A DNA stretch of 64,000 bases from Lycocorax pyrrhopterus obiensis (taxonomy: Eukaryota; Chordata; Aves; Passeriformes; Paradisaeidae): positions 86,745,047 to 86,809,046 of the forward strand of contig JACSVZ010000004.1 in the NCBI GenBank assembly GCA_014706295.1. Direction: 5' to 3'. Position 1 is the first letter of the stretch. Each line of letters starts with the position of its first letter. The notes under the pieces were generated by a model. That model had not been told where the DNA came from and ran no database searches. It was given only the letters and a program-made list of their open reading frames with translations. Both the position numbers and the translations under genes were made by a program. This document shows positions 25,701 through 40,700 of this stretch, one piece after another.

Positions 25701-28700
25701 GATTTTATCTTTCTGAGTGTTTGTCTTGTAATGCTACTTCTCTTTTTTTTTGAGATTATCCAACATCATGACAGAGAATTGGACATGGTTTCCAGTTACT
25801 CATAGAACTAGCTGCTGCTTGTATTAGACACTCAGTCTCCAGTTCCTGAAGTTTCGCTCTTTGAAGAGCTGTCAGAAAAGCAGTTTTGTTAGCCTGCCGT
25901 ATGCCTGTGGAATTTTCTGACCCATTGGAGCTTGCATTTGGTAAATTTTAAGCCATGACCACCAAAGATGTTTGTGTGACTATACTGACATGTAGTAAGT
26001 TATTGTCCTTGGCCGCATAGTTAGAATGTAGCATGGGCTGTCATGATTTTGATGATCACAATTTAAAATGTGTAACATATATAATTCAAGTGTTCACAGT
26101 TCTTACCTTTGCTTACTAAAGGGGAAAGCTTCTGGGGGTCTGTAACTATCTTCACATCAAAATTGCTTTTACACATATTTTCCAGTATACTTTCACTGGC
26201 TTTGTTTCTACTGAGTTATGAAAATAACAATAAAATGTCTAAATTAATAATAAATCTTGAATGTTTATAGTTATATGCTTATGTTTCCCCATATTTATTT
26301 ATATTATTTGAAATACTACTAGAAATTGTATTTTATGTAAAACTTATATATGTTACTGCATGAATGTTTATATTAATAGATTTTGCTCATGACTATTATG
26401 TAAAGTGGGAAATACTGCTTTATTGACTTTCTATCCAGCATAGTCTTTACTGTGTCCCTGAGATAAATCCACCAGTTATGTTGTGTGCTATCATTTCACC
26501 ATATCTATGCTTTGCACGGTTTTGGGGTTTGAAAGCTATATATGAAAAGTTACAAAGCGAGGATTCAGTCAGGATCAAAGCTAAAGAATATGGGCTAACA
26601 ATTCATGGTTTTGTATCCTGCTACTCAGAAAAACACTTGCCCGGCATAGTAGTTCAGTGTAGCTTGTCAGTTTTGGAAGAAACACTGTTACATTTTGTGT
26701 TCTCCTCAAATAATGGAGAGATCAAGAAGAAAATCTAGTTTATGAAGAAACTGAAAAAGTCATAAAGAAATACAGGATAATATTGTTGCAAGATCAGTAT
26801 GGTAACCTATATAATTTGTTTGACTAGGAGTAGTAGTTTCAGAATGCATTCCAAACCCATGACATGGTAAAAAAGCCAGTCAAGAATCTTTAAGCCTGTT
26901 TACTACTTCTGAACTCAGCACTTCCTCACGAAAGGGGAATATGAGTAATAACCTAAGAAGAAACATGAGTTTAGTCTTCAATGTGATATGAAAATTACAA
27001 CAGAAGACAACTTTCATCCTCTCATGCATTTAAAAATGTATTATTATTATATTTTATTCTTATGCTTTTAAAGTAAGAATGAAAGTAGACACCTCCAGAG
27101 AGTATTCAAATACATGACTACCCTTTCAATTAAACAAAACAGACAGTTCCAGGGTTTCAGTTTGTGTGTGTTCATAGTTCAACCTGAGTTCACTTCAATT
27201 GGTTATATGAGGCAAATTGTGTATTGGAGGCAGCTGCAGGTTCTGGTTTCCCATCCATTAAGGACATCCACTGTAAGCAAAAGAGTAAACTACAAATCAT
27301 AGAAAATAATCAGCAGGTGTTTCACCTGAAGTATGTGAGAGTTGATCTTTTCTGATCTAATATAAAGAAAATAGTCTGGGAAGTGAGGAATTCCTCCTGT
27401 TCCCTCTCTTAGACTCATGCAGACAGAGACTGTATTGATTTATTAACACTGTAGCTCTTAGAAAATGTGCTATTTTGTGTTTGTCGGAAAGAAATGTTCT
27501 TTCTTATAGAAAAGAGTTCCTTATTTGTTTTGCTACATCTCATTGCATTTTGCTAAGACCAGGGAAGTACTGTGCTGTGAAACTGGTTTGCAAACTTAAT
27601 ACCTCTGTGGCAGTTGTCTGTGCAATAGGTGATTTAGCACAGTTGCATATTATGCTTCAGTTTTCTCTTTTATGAACGCGGTTCTGTTTGTGTATCAGAC
27701 AGAGCTCTTTTACTATTAGATGGATTTTGGTGTATTTTTTCATGTCAAACCCTTGTTTGTTGCTTGAATAAGACATTACTCTTTGGGATTACTGTCATAG
27801 CATCTGATAGCTGTAGCCTCCAGTGGATAAGGAGATAAATCAGAGAGAGTTAATACACAAAACACTAACTTTCAGATGTGTTTTATGAGTGCTGCTACTC
27901 TAATCTGAAAAGTGTGATATTTCTGGCGTCCATCAACAAAGCTTATCCTTAGGGTGCTAGGCATTAACTACTACACTTTCATTTTAGGTGCAACTGATAG
28001 AAGGGGGCAAAGAAAGGGAGAAATAGGCTGCATTCTAATAGCAGCATTTTTGACTTGGGGTAAAGAAATACTCAAGGAGTATATATCTGAACTGGATGTT
28101 AAGGGGCATGGTTCAGATATTACAATGAATTCTAGAAAAAGAAATTTCTCTGTTTGTCAGGAAGCAGTGAGGGCCAGCAGCTCCCTAAGGGAGGGACCTG
28201 AGGGTAGTAACAGGCAGGTCTCCAGGCAGTCCCACCATAGCTAAGTGGGGTGAGAAGGGTAGGCCTAGAGGTGGTATTCTAGAGGGTAGGCCTAGAGGGG
28301 GTTCAAGCACAAGTCCAGTTCATCGGGTGAGTTTGTGGCGTTAAGGGAGGTCTGAGGTTACAGCTGGGAGCGCAGGTCAGTGAGTCACGGGCAGGATTCA
28401 GTCCAGTGGTGGTTAAGAGTTGGCCATGCAACCCTGTGCCTGTCAGGCAGGTCCATAGTGATGAGAGAGATTCCAGGTCAAACTGCAAAGTTGGTCCATG
28501 GGTCTAGGTCTGGATCGATGTGAATGCTCTGTTTACAGAGGAGTCGTGGGAAAACAAGGAAGTAAGAATTAAGTTGGTCTGATTTGCTTCTAAGGTGTAG
28601 TTTGGGCAGAAGACTAAAGGTCATGCCAGTTGCTCCAAAGAGATGCTCTGAAATGACTTAGTATCGTCTTCATTGGACTGGTGCTACCTGAGTATTCATG

Positions 28701-31700
28701 TGCTATATGATGCCTTTCATATACCTGAAAAATTGTTGATGTGTAAGATATCAGTTGCTGAGAGTATACTTTGGATTGAAATTGTCTGCAACAAACAGTG
28801 AAGTTACTTCCTTTCTTCTATATATTTATCTGTATTCCAGTTTTTCAGTGAGAAAGAATTTAATGGCAAAGGTGAAATCAGCAGCAGGATGGATTGGGAA
28901 TCATGTCAGCAAGGAAGGCTGAAAACTTGATTTAGAATGACGGAAAGAATATATTGCCTACTGAGTTCTTGGAGGAACTCAAAAGAAGTTCCTCTGATTT
29001 CTCTTGGTAACTCATTAGGTGATATATAGTTCATCCGAGGAAAATGTTTGCTTGGGATTACGTCTGAATGAAAATGTAAGTAGGTGTCTGCAGCATCTGA
29101 TGTTCCTGTGATAGCCACTGCAGACATAAGACAGGACTCAATTGCCTAGACATGGGTGCCTAATGCCATTTGAAACGCAAAGGATGTATGAGACATCCTT
29201 CTGAGGCAGTGATATTCTATACTTTGTAAAACACACAAGAGACCTGTGCCCTTCTGGGGTGGCATTCAGTCTCCTAACAGTTAAACAAACCTGGCAACCA
29301 AGATCATCAGCCACTAGTTGTGAACCTTAGGATGACCTGACTTATTCTTTATCTCCGTCAGCCATATTGGAGCTTCTTCAGCTGAAATGGCAATTTAGAC
29401 ATCTGTTATGCCTTCATACACACGCATGGGGGGAACCATTTAAAAGCTCAGTTAGTTGCCTAACAGATGTGTCTAATGCCATTTGAGATGCCCTCCAGTG
29501 TAAAGACATCTTGATAGATTTGAAATGAGACCTGCAGTAAATGGACTAAGTGGGACCCCTGCCCTTTCTGAGCAGCACTTGGAGGCCAGAAGTCATCCAG
29601 AATGACTCCAGGTACATCTATTAAGGCGGCAGCAATGAGCTGAGGTTTCTTAACCTTGAGCTGAATACCAGTCTTAAACCTTGTCTTCTGTAGCTTTGGA
29701 AGACCTGTTCTAAAGGATTTTCAAAAGGAATAGAGATATATAGATGATATTTTGCTTTTGAAGATTTGTTACTATGTCCATGAGTAGTGTAGCTGAGTGT
29801 GACTTGAATGATCTAGTTTTGTACAAGAATAGTATTCTTAACACAGCAACATTTTTTTTCAATCTCTAGGGCATTCCTTATTAATATCATTTGTTGCCTT
29901 TTGATTTGCCAGTTCATCAGAACACTTGACAGTTATTTTTTTTCCAAATCTTAATTTGTTTTCTAAATAAAAGTATTTTTTCTTTATTTATTAGTTAATA
30001 TTATATGTACTTTATGACCTTTGTCTTTACTGTTAAAGTCCTCTTTGTAAACAGGATTAGATCAAACAACTGGCCACTCCAGCAGCAAAAGCATTCATAG
30101 TTCAGTTGAATTCCTTTTTGTTTAAAATCATATTTCTTATCTTTTCATGTGAATGACTTTTATTGTAAACAACCCTGCAACAATAAGAAGTAATATACTA
30201 GCAGATTAACTGGAATTTAATAGTTAATGTAAATGACAGTAGAAATGTTAAGCCTATTTCTTTACCATAGAAATCCCTGCAGTGAATTCTCATTCAGTTC
30301 AGACAATCTCCTGATATATGTAAATCACTACTCTTTCATGAGCTCAAACAAGCCTTCTGACCTCAACAATTATTTGGTTTATTCCAAGTAAGTTAACTCT
30401 GCACTTAACTAATTTTATTCTGTAATGATTTACTTGCATTTTATATTTTGCCCTCCCATGGACAATCTCCAGTGGATTGAATTATTTTTTGAAGTAGGAA
30501 ATCACAGTATTTCTATTCATTAAGTGCCAGGCTACTGTTTTATCTGTGACATCCTAGTTTATAGCCCAGGATCAGTTTTGCTATTTCATTTTCTTACTTA
30601 GTCAGTCAGCATCAGAAACAATATGGAGAGTCCTAAGTGTTATCTTACGTATTGCTTCCATTGAAATGCATCTGCTGTGTCAATGGAATTCTGTACTCCG
30701 TTGTAACTGCTTTGTTTGTGGTGTATCTGTGTTAACATTCAGGTCATGCATATGAAGTGATATCATAAGAAAACTTCATTTGATGAAAGATTCTCAGGTG
30801 TTGAGAGTTTTTGCTAGTCATGATCCATTCATGGCTATTCTTCTCCCAGTGGTCATGTCAGCAGCATACAGCAGAAATTCTAGAATGAATACTGAGTTTA
30901 TCTTTACTGAGGGATATTCCTCAGGTGCATCCCGCTGTTTTTTGAATCTTCTCCATTTTTTTCACTAGTTAGGCTGGGAATTAATATGTTTTATATCTGC
31001 CTTCCAGTGGTGTGAACTATGTGAACAAAGATTTTAATTTCTTCCTGTTTATTTCCTCTATGTCTTGTAAAGTTTAGGGACATCTATGTGTTCAGAAGAT
31101 TGACCACTGTTTTCTTTGTTCTCCTTCCAGCAATCATATTATTTATCTTAGAGCCTTCTCCTGGCTTTTGGGCATTTTTCCATGTCACTGCAGATATACA
31201 TTATGGAGTTATGATGCCACGTCCCTGCTGATTCTTGTCGAAAACTGCTTTCCTGAGTAATTCGTCTTTGTACAAGATGGACCTACCTTTGTTCAGTTGT
31301 CCTCTGTGCCAGAACACCACCTTGTGGAAAAGGAAAGCAGAGCTTTGTCTTGCTTGGTTAGAAGGATTAAAAAGACCTGAACCCCTAGATCCTTCTCCTT
31401 TACTTCTGTGTTCTTTCGGTTACCTTTGAGAAGCTCTGGGTAATATTTGCCATATGAATGACCTTCATGGAATAAAAATCAGAAGGCTGAAAGAACCTCA
31501 GCACCTTTAGTAGCAGTAGTGAAGCAGAGACAGAGCTTAAAAAAGTGTATTTATTTAATTTGTTTACATTTATTGTTACATTAAGGAGATTATACTGCTT
31601 TAATTAAGAGTTACTAGGGTTTTCTATAACAAACCTAAATTTGCAGCTATTTATAGTTGAGAGAAAATGTTTCCATACAGAAATTTGGCATTCAATGTCT

Positions 31701-34700
31701 CAAGCTAAATAGTTTGGTTTTCCTTTTTCTGTTTCTTTTAAAAATACTCTTTGGCTGCATTCTGTTTTGAGGGAGGCAATTTTTTTTTGTGGTTTTATAT
31801 GCTTTTTGTGCTCCCTTGGCAAGGCTTGATACATGGAAAAACAAATTTTCCAGGCTCTTAGTCTTTTATGTCAGCTATTTCCTTTTTGATATTTAATACA
31901 TGATGCTTTGGTGGTCATTACTTTTTAACAGAGATCCTGTATTATTCAAGAAGTAGTCACCCCTAAATATTTGCCATAACTACTTTTCATATATTGTTAC
32001 ATAAAAATGGATCATATAGTTCAATTTAGTAAATATTTTTTCTGAGACAAAATTGCATACCTGACATGTTTAGTGGTACTAAAATTGGTACTTGTGTATT
32101 TCTACAAAGTTCACCATTTCTCATTAATTTAAGATATAAAAACTGTTTTTCATTTTTCTGTTTATTTCTATTTTCTAATTAGTATCTGTAGGCCATTTAA
32201 TGTCGTACTTGAAGGTGTTGAAATTCTCTAACTTGGTCTTGTTTGTTTGAAAAATCATTCCTTTTACCCAGGGATGTGGTGTACATTTGAAATGCTTCAG
32301 TTAGAGTTTGGGGAAATCAGTCCTTCAATTCATGAAGCCCAAGTCCTGGTTAAGGTCTGATGCCATCCAAATAGTAAACAGAGAAGTGTTTAAACTCTGC
32401 CTAAGTTCTTACAGACCTCAGTATGTTCTGTGCATTTGAAGCTTGACTAGGGAGTGCAGATGGCATTGAGCCTGGCACAGAGTATGACTCGTGGCTCAGA
32501 CGATTTCTTCAGATGTTATTTAAGTAATGTCCAGATATTCTGCAAGTGTGGCACTGTGATCAGAAAACTTCCTAGAAAGTGGAGTCTCCTTTTTCCTTCC
32601 CAACAGCATTGTCAAGTACATATTTCTTTCTTTCTTGGAAGAATGTCCCAACAGCTAGTTACCAAGTATTCATTCATAGGACAGGTGAGATTCCTTTACT
32701 CCTTGGATTGAACTTGGGCCACAGAATAGAAGAATTAGCTAGAGTCACTTTAGCAGAAGGTGGTACATATACTCTTATAGTCTTCAAATTGTTTCTGAGT
32801 TCTATCCAGCAGCTATGGACTGTAAAATGTATAAGTAGTATACAGGGGCCTGAACCTAAATATTCTGCCTGTCTATGACTTGCTCGTTATCTGAGCTTCA
32901 GCAATGCAGCGCAAGAGAAATTACTAGTTATACTGGGGAGAAGGATGATCAGAACATAATTTGTGAGATGAATAAGAAACTGGCTGAGGAGGAAATAAGA
33001 GATAATGTTGAAAAAAGATTTATTAGATGGGAAAGACATTGCTGGTGGACTTCCTCCATGTTTTTTTAAAACATCTTTCTTCTATAGCACTAATCCAATT
33101 TTTTAAAATAATATATGTTTGTACTAAAATAAGGTAGTGACATTAGTCCAAAAGTTTTCACAAGAAAGTATCAAGGTGCTAATATCTGCTGATAATAGAA
33201 AGAGAGGAGTCATTTTCAATACAACACTGGATGCCACACAGGAGAAACGGAGTGACATTGAAGACAGGAGAAATCAATGTACCATAAATAAAATTAGATT
33301 AAATACAATGCAAAGACTCTTCTGGACTCAGAGCCAAGGAGTTTACTCTAAGCTGTTAGTTCATCAGCTTGAAGAGTGTGAGGATTTGTCTGTCTATAGT
33401 ACTGCCTTGAGTTTCCAGTATGTGGGAGTCATTCCCTATGTGGTTCTCAGTGTTGTTCTCACTCCAAGAACAATGAATTCAAGTTGGGACTGACTAGTGA
33501 ACAGGAAGGCTATAGAGAAAATCAGGGGCTGAGAGGCCTGGACTATGGTTCAAAGAGATTGTGTATCTGTAATATCACAGACAAAAAATAAAAAACCAAT
33601 ACTTGAATGCCTTTCTGCAATATCCCCTCCAAACTTTTGACCCCTATGAACTCCAAGAGCTGCAGATATCACCTGATATGACTGCATGAACTTTTCTGAA
33701 AAGACAGATACAGCTCTTGATTTCCACAAAAGTTTTGCCACAGTAGGCACTAAATAGGATTTACAAGATTTGGCCTAGAAATTGAACATTTTTGCTCTCA
33801 AATTTTATTGAAATTTTTCATGCTCCAAATTAAGCTTTGGTTCACATAATCTATTTTAGCTCTCTTTATTTTCCAGTCACAGCTTCAGTCACAGCACAGC
33901 TGTGGCATTTGTCTTGCAACAAGAAGGATCTGATAATCATGAAATAACCCAGATTTATGCCTGTAGTGCTGAAGCAGTGCCATATTTGTGAAAATAACTT
34001 AAGAGGAACAATATGCAGCAGATGTGAAGGTTTTACCTTCACATTTAAGTAGGTTTATACTGTCAGTGAGTGTGGGCTTAGCAGGGCCTGACAGAGTTTC
34101 AACTTACCAGATGTTCCATGTGATCAAATAGATGCTATACAGCTGTTTCCCATTCTTTTTACCAGGCTCAGATAAATACACAGTAAATGATCTGAAATAT
34201 ATTTATTGTATTTTGGCAAGTCCTGCAGAGAATTGCCCACAGGCACCAAGAATGCAGGGAGAAACCGAGGGTGCTCATAGGCATGCTCATTTTTCCATTA
34301 CTGAGGAGAAATTAGCAGCCATTTGGTTGAAACAACCCTGATGATACTAGTCAGGGAGGAATAAAATATGGGGTTTTCCTTTGGTTGTGGATGTTGTGAG
34401 ATTAGTGGCTGTATTTACAGAGTGTCTCCGGTCTGGGGGAGCTGTTACTCCTGTGGGCTGTCCCCCTGTGCTGACAGTGTCACCCATCCAGTGGTGTTAA
34501 ACTCCTGGGAGAAGTGGTGGGTTCAGTGGAGCAGCTGTCCAGCAGGTAGCTTGTGCTAATCCCAGCTCAGGCTTTCAACACTGCAATGGAGACCTGGTTT
34601 GGCTTCTGTCTTCTGTGCAATACAGAAAACAGGGTATTTCCAGAGCTCCTGGCAGGGCTGCCTGTGTCCCTCCTGTCCTCCTGGGCATGGACAGCGTGTC

Positions 34701-37700
34701 CCAAATTAGGCATGGGGTGTGTTTTTAAGGACACACAGCTTTTGGAGTTCAATCCAGCCAACTGCTCTGAACTGTTTCAGGACTTAAAGGCCCAGTTTAC
34801 ATTAACTGCCACACCGGTCAACTTGATTCAATAATAGAGCAGCTAAATAATAAAAAAGGAAGTTTCATTTCCCTTCACCTGCTTTTCTGTTCTCATTTCT
34901 CCTTCCTCTCCCTCCAGTTCCCCATGCTCTTCTTAGCCCTTTGACCTTACTGCTGCCTTCCTTTCCTCCCGTTCCCATTGGCCCCCTGCCTTTCCATAGC
35001 TGCTCGTACACCTGAAAAATTCTTCTTATCTAATAGAGGCTTTCCTTGTTCTCCTTTAAATCCTTTTTTAAAACATTCGTCTTCAGCCATAGAAATAACT
35101 TTCATTTTTCATTAATAATCTCTTTAACATTTCTTGACTGCTATGTTATTTTCAGATTTATAGCCAAGTCTTGCAAACGTTTACAGAGAAGTACCTGTTA
35201 AGTTAAATTGAGAACATTCAGTTAAAAGTTTGGAGGACTGGATCGTTCATTGGAAAGATTTCTGAAATGGAAATATTTCTCACTGTAAAACTCAATGTTC
35301 ATTTATGGTTCTATATACATTTTTAATAAACTTTTGTGACCTCCAAGGAGCAGTGGAACATTCACTAACTTCTGTTTTTAACTTTTATTCCTTAGGTCAA
35401 GGTGTGGAACATGTTCTCACAGATTTTTAAATGCCCTGAGCAAACTTAATGTTGACAATATGATTTTATACCCAGAATCATATGAAAGGACAAGTACAAG
35501 CTATACCTTTTGATCTTGGTTACCTTCATTGTTTTGTTTTTCAGTATTGATTTTTATTTCAGGAACCTCAAGCATCTGGACTGCCTGAGTACATAAAGAT
35601 TGTAGAAGTTGGGCCAAGGGATGGATTACAAAATGAAAAGGTAACTTTTCTCTTTTTTGTGTGTGTGTGCTTTGACATGGATGTGTTGATGTCATGGATG
35701 TCATTGTGTAGAACATGTACATCCTGCTAATTATGTTTCTTCCATTTTGTACTGTTAGATATATCTATTTCTTTTCCTATTGATAACTTTTCTTTATATT
35801 AGAATAAAAATGTATTCCTATTTACCCAGCTTTTAAATCATATAATTTCTTTCTATACTTGGCTACCTAGCCTTTCTGTTACTTAACATTTCTTTTTGCT
35901 GGAATTTGTCTTGTCAGTCAGTAGCATTCTGTCATGATGTAATTGGTAAACACTGTAAAATGCTGGCTATCTTTATAACTTGTGTTTCTGTTTCAAGTGC
36001 TAATATAGAAGTAGTAGTAAAATAGTTTTATCATGCTTCCTGCTAAAGAGACACAGGAGAAAAATATTACTCTTTTGATAGCATTATTTGCCTGAAGGGT
36101 GGTAGGGAAGCATGGAAGAAGATTGAGAGAGGTTACAGGGTACATGTATTGAAACAGTCATCTATTTCCACAAACTGGAGGATAAGCTTGCATACATCAT
36201 TGTTACTGATATCAGAAATGTTAGTAGTATTAGCAGAATAGAGTTACTCTGCTTCAGCTGTGGAGCTTTTTTCCTCCCATTTTTCTCTGGTCGCACTGTT
36301 AGTATTTCCTTTGTCACTTCTTGCTAGTTTGGTGTTTGGTTAATAACAAATAATGAGGCCAGATCTATAACCAGTTATACAGAAGTGCTTCCTTTTGTGA
36401 TGGAAAGAAAATGGAGTAAGATCATGTATAGTACCTTCCTTATACCTTCCATATACTTCCTACTGTCAGGAAAGAGTAGAGTTACGGTAAAATGTGCAAG
36501 TGTAGTTCATTATTTAAAAAAAAAGTATTGATTATGTACAGGGAACATTTAACTTACAAAAGTTTCTTATGTATTAAATACTTTGCTAAAGTATGTTTCC
36601 ATGTCTATAGGTGATAGTCCCAACAGATACAAAAATTGAGTTAATCAACCAGCTTTCCAAAACAGGCTTGCCTGCAATAGAAGTGACCAGTTTTGTTTCA
36701 TCCAAATGGGTGCCTCAGGTATGTAAAATTATCTCCATTCAGAATTCAATTTAAATGCCATTCCATTTATTTATGTAACATTCAGTTGTAACTAAAGATT
36801 TGGGATGGTGGCACATCATTAATATAATTTAATGTTGTTTCTTCTTCTTTTCTACCCTTCTAAAACTAGTAGTCATTGATGTAAAAAAGAAAAGTAGTAT
36901 ACGTTATTTTCTTTTTTGCTAAGTGGAATGTAATTTTCCACATTTGGAAATGTGTTTGGAAGATCTAAATCTGGGACTTCTGTATATGTAGTAGCAGTTA
37001 GGCACGTTACTTATTTTGGAGTTCTAGCACTCTATCAGCAACTACACTTAAATTTTGATGAATCATAATAATTTCCACATTATTTTTCCAGAATTAATTT
37101 TTACATTTGGTAGAATTCAGCAGAAAACCTAGCCTTTCTGGAATTGGCAGCAAAATTGCATTGGCATTAGAGTGCCATGTTTTCATTTAACACTGCAAAT
37201 TCAGACTTAGTCCTGAACTTTACTATTTAGCTCCTGTATGTGCAAATTAATTATTTCCTGCAAATAAGGGAATAAGTCAGTACTTGTCTATGTAATTTAA
37301 ACTATTTTCAAGAAATGGCACAATTTGTACAGAAGAATTGCAATTTGCAATTGTTTGTACAGAAGAATTTGAATACTTTATATTTGATAAGGAGCATACA
37401 AGTTATTTACAAATTAAAACAAGAAGTTAATTAATTTGAGAAAATACTTCAGGTTTAACAATGTCTGTTGCATGTTACTTACCTGACAAAATGTAGATAA
37501 AGTTTGTCCATTTTAAACTGAGAACACATCCTGGGCCTGGACTGTATTCTAGGCTTTTCTCTGAGAAAAATATAGTACAGCCATGCTTATTCATGAGTTA
37601 GCAAAGCAAACTGTCCAACACTCTGAGGGACTCCTTTGCTTTATTTCAGTGTTCTCAGGGTCACCAGGGAAGAGTCTAGAAGAAGGATAATAGGAAAGGG

Positions 37701-40700
37701 GAAGAGAAGAGTGACAATGCAGAATTTCTGTGGCGTCAATGCAGGGACACTGATATCTTATCTGTTAAAAGGGAATAGGCTGAGTTTTTCCAAGTGCCAT
37801 CACACTTTGTCAGTTACTGCAACAGAGAATAATGTAGTTTTTTAAATGTTAGAAGAAAAAGTCTAAAGCAAAGGTGTATTTCTTCCTTTCTTGTTTAATT
37901 ATTTCCTTTTCCTGTGAGCCATTAGGAGTACCAAATTTAGCACAGATTTGTCAGTTTAGAAAAAAATGAGCAATCTCTTCTTATCTTAAATTCATGTCTG
38001 AATACTTTGTTTTAATGGCTTGTGTTTAAAATGTTTTTTATTTAAAAGATAAGATTGTGTTGCTTTGACAGAGAGTGCAGTCTTCACTTTGTCTTTTCTT
38101 GGCTCTTTCTTTTTTTTCATAGGTCAGGGGAATAGAATTTACAGTTATGTTTAGATCACTCATTCACTTATTTCTGTTTTTAGTATTTTAAATTTTTTAT
38201 GGTTTCCCATCCACTGTTGTTTTTGGCAACGATTTTTTACTGAAAAATCTAAAAGAAAAAGTTCCACAGTAGCAAGGTGCCATATAAAACAGGATCCCAC
38301 ACCTATAACATAAATAGCCAAAAATTATAAATACCTACTATTAGGAAGCTTATTTTTAAAGAAATTGGGAAAAGAAATATTTTACTACAATTTAAAATCT
38401 TATTATATGCAATATGTGTAAAGATGGGATTCTACTTACAGGAAAAATAACAATGGGACAGATTTAATACATATAATATTATTTGGATCTGGCAGGTTTA
38501 TACTGTTTGAAAATGTGTCATTTTGGTTTTCCAGTATATTTTAAGCCAGTTATAATTGTGGAGTGTGAATTTAGTTCCAACATTTGCCATTTAATTTATC
38601 ATTTGGTTTCAGACATTTTTCTTTGCCATGAGAAATGTAGCTACTACTTATATTAAATTAAGCAATGAAAAATTGTTCTTAAAAACCTAAGGTGTTAACA
38701 AAGGGTTTTTTGTGAGGTTACCTGATCAATTTAGTTCACATAGGAGCAAATACAAAAAGTTGGTTTGTGCAATCACTTATTTCCTGGTAAGAAATGAATT
38801 GTGCCTGGCTATAAAACACCTTTTGTACCATATATCCACTTCCTTATAGATAGATGCTGGGCTTACATTTGAAGAGGAATACGTGGATTTTTCTGATATT
38901 TTTAATCCATTCATTTTCATAGAAAGAAGCCAGTGACAGGAAGATTCCAGGTTACCAGTAGTATTCTTAGTTAATAATGTGGTATAATTTAATACCATGT
39001 ATTTAGAATTGTGGTACTGCATAGCTATCAATAAGGTATCTGATGAAAGTAAGGAGTAATGAAAGCTCTGTAGTTCATATATCTTTTCATATGGTGCTTC
39101 TCAAAATACTTTTCACCAGTGTGGAAAGAAACAGAAATCCAATTTAATAGTGTTTGCTTGACAGATTTGCTTTTATGAGAGGTCATTTAAAAAGCATTTA
39201 AAATGCACTATTCTTTTTTTAAAACTCAGAATCTTTAAGACATGAAATAAGGGGATATGTTTTATTAACTGTATTGTTTTCAGGCATTCGCACCATGGAA
39301 AAATATTTGCTTTCAACCCACTTCTTTTAAGAAAATGTGGTTGTCTAAATATTCTGCATTTTATTAAATGAATAAGTCTTTCATTCATCTTCTTGATTAG
39401 TACAGGGAGTATATTTAATCTTGAATGTGTGAGAAAAATGTAAGAGTATCTTAAAAAGGCAGATTTTCTTTTGTGAGGGGAGAGTAAGGAAAACAAGTGC
39501 TCTGATCTTTGCTATAATAAAGAAGTATTTTCTTCTTTAGAAGGAAACTTGTAAATATATTAAAATGTTACTCTATGTGGACAACTGGATTTTGCTGTAT
39601 TTTTAAGAATAGATGTGTTTAGTCTTTTCAAATATTCTGATCACAGTGTTGAGTAATACAAGTTCAGTTATGCTTAACATTGTGAAGTTGCATTTATTAG
39701 CATGCTGAAGTTTTCAAGATTTGTATGCTTTTTAAGTCTGTCAATTTGTAATGCAAATTATATTTTTACAGATACACACAAAGGAGCACTGTAGAAGTCT
39801 TAACCCCAGTTCTATATTCATGTAGATCTAAAAAGATTACAATGCAAATAGTAAAAAGTTAAGAAATTAAAAAAGAGTATTTGTACAAAATCAGTTTAAC
39901 CCCCTTGTTGTTAGACTTTTTGTATGAAATGTAAAAGTAATGAAGGCAAAACCACTGGCTAAGCCAATTTCTGTTTAGATATAAAAAAATCAGAAGATAA
40001 CTGCTGATCAATACAAATCATTTATATATTTTAGATGGCAGATCACAAAGAAGTAATGAGGGGCATTGAGCGGCATCCTGGAGTCCAGTATCCTGTTCTC
40101 ACACCTAATCTTCAAGGTTTTCATTCTGCTGTAAGTGCCTTCATAGGCGTTGTCCACATTTACCTCTCTTATGTTTCAGGCACTTTCAGTTCAGTACCAG
40201 AAACTAGGTATTTAATGTTAGAAATAGACTATAGTTTTTTTCACTGAAAACTCTCAATTTTCATTATGAAAAATAGGGAAAATCACAGAGTGATGTTAAG
40301 CTCTATGAATTCATATTTTAATGGAGGCATTGACCAGGAACTTTTTAAGTTCCTTTAAATGATGCTTGAATATAAAGGGCAAGACAGTTCTTCCTCTTTG
40401 TCTTGTTGGCCCTAGAAAAGTTTCTGAAGAGTGTGTTGGTGGAAAGTACTGAAGAAGGATGAGGGAAGACTCCTTTAAATGAAAAAGCTTTATACCAATT
40501 CTGGATTTCATTTTGGTTGGGTTTGAAAGTTTAAATTGTTTCAGTTCTTCCAAAATATTCAGAATTATAGACTCAAAGTGTTTAAAAGTGTGAAAATTGA
40601 GCAGTTCAGCCTTCTCAAAATAGACACATTTCCAGTCAAATCTTTACACTTTTTTTGTTTTTCAAAAATTTTTGATTCTTCTGCTTTTGTCCTGATGTAG

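Larger units (their letters stand above)
13701..35562 (+). other. HMGCLL1 intron 1
   Basis: A 21.9-kb intron with donor GTATCG and acceptor TTTATTTCAG. Its first 700 bp are in the CpG island and carry an 11-bp minisatellite and a 64-bp duplication. The rest is AT-rich with a recurrent degenerate repeat (23.1-23.4 and 29.2-29.6 kb), a GC-richer block near 28.1-28.6 kb and another near 34.4-34.8 kb. No other gene, RNA gene or clear LINE or LTR was recognised in 14500-23000, 23400-28100 or 29620-34360. Confidence 0.8.
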
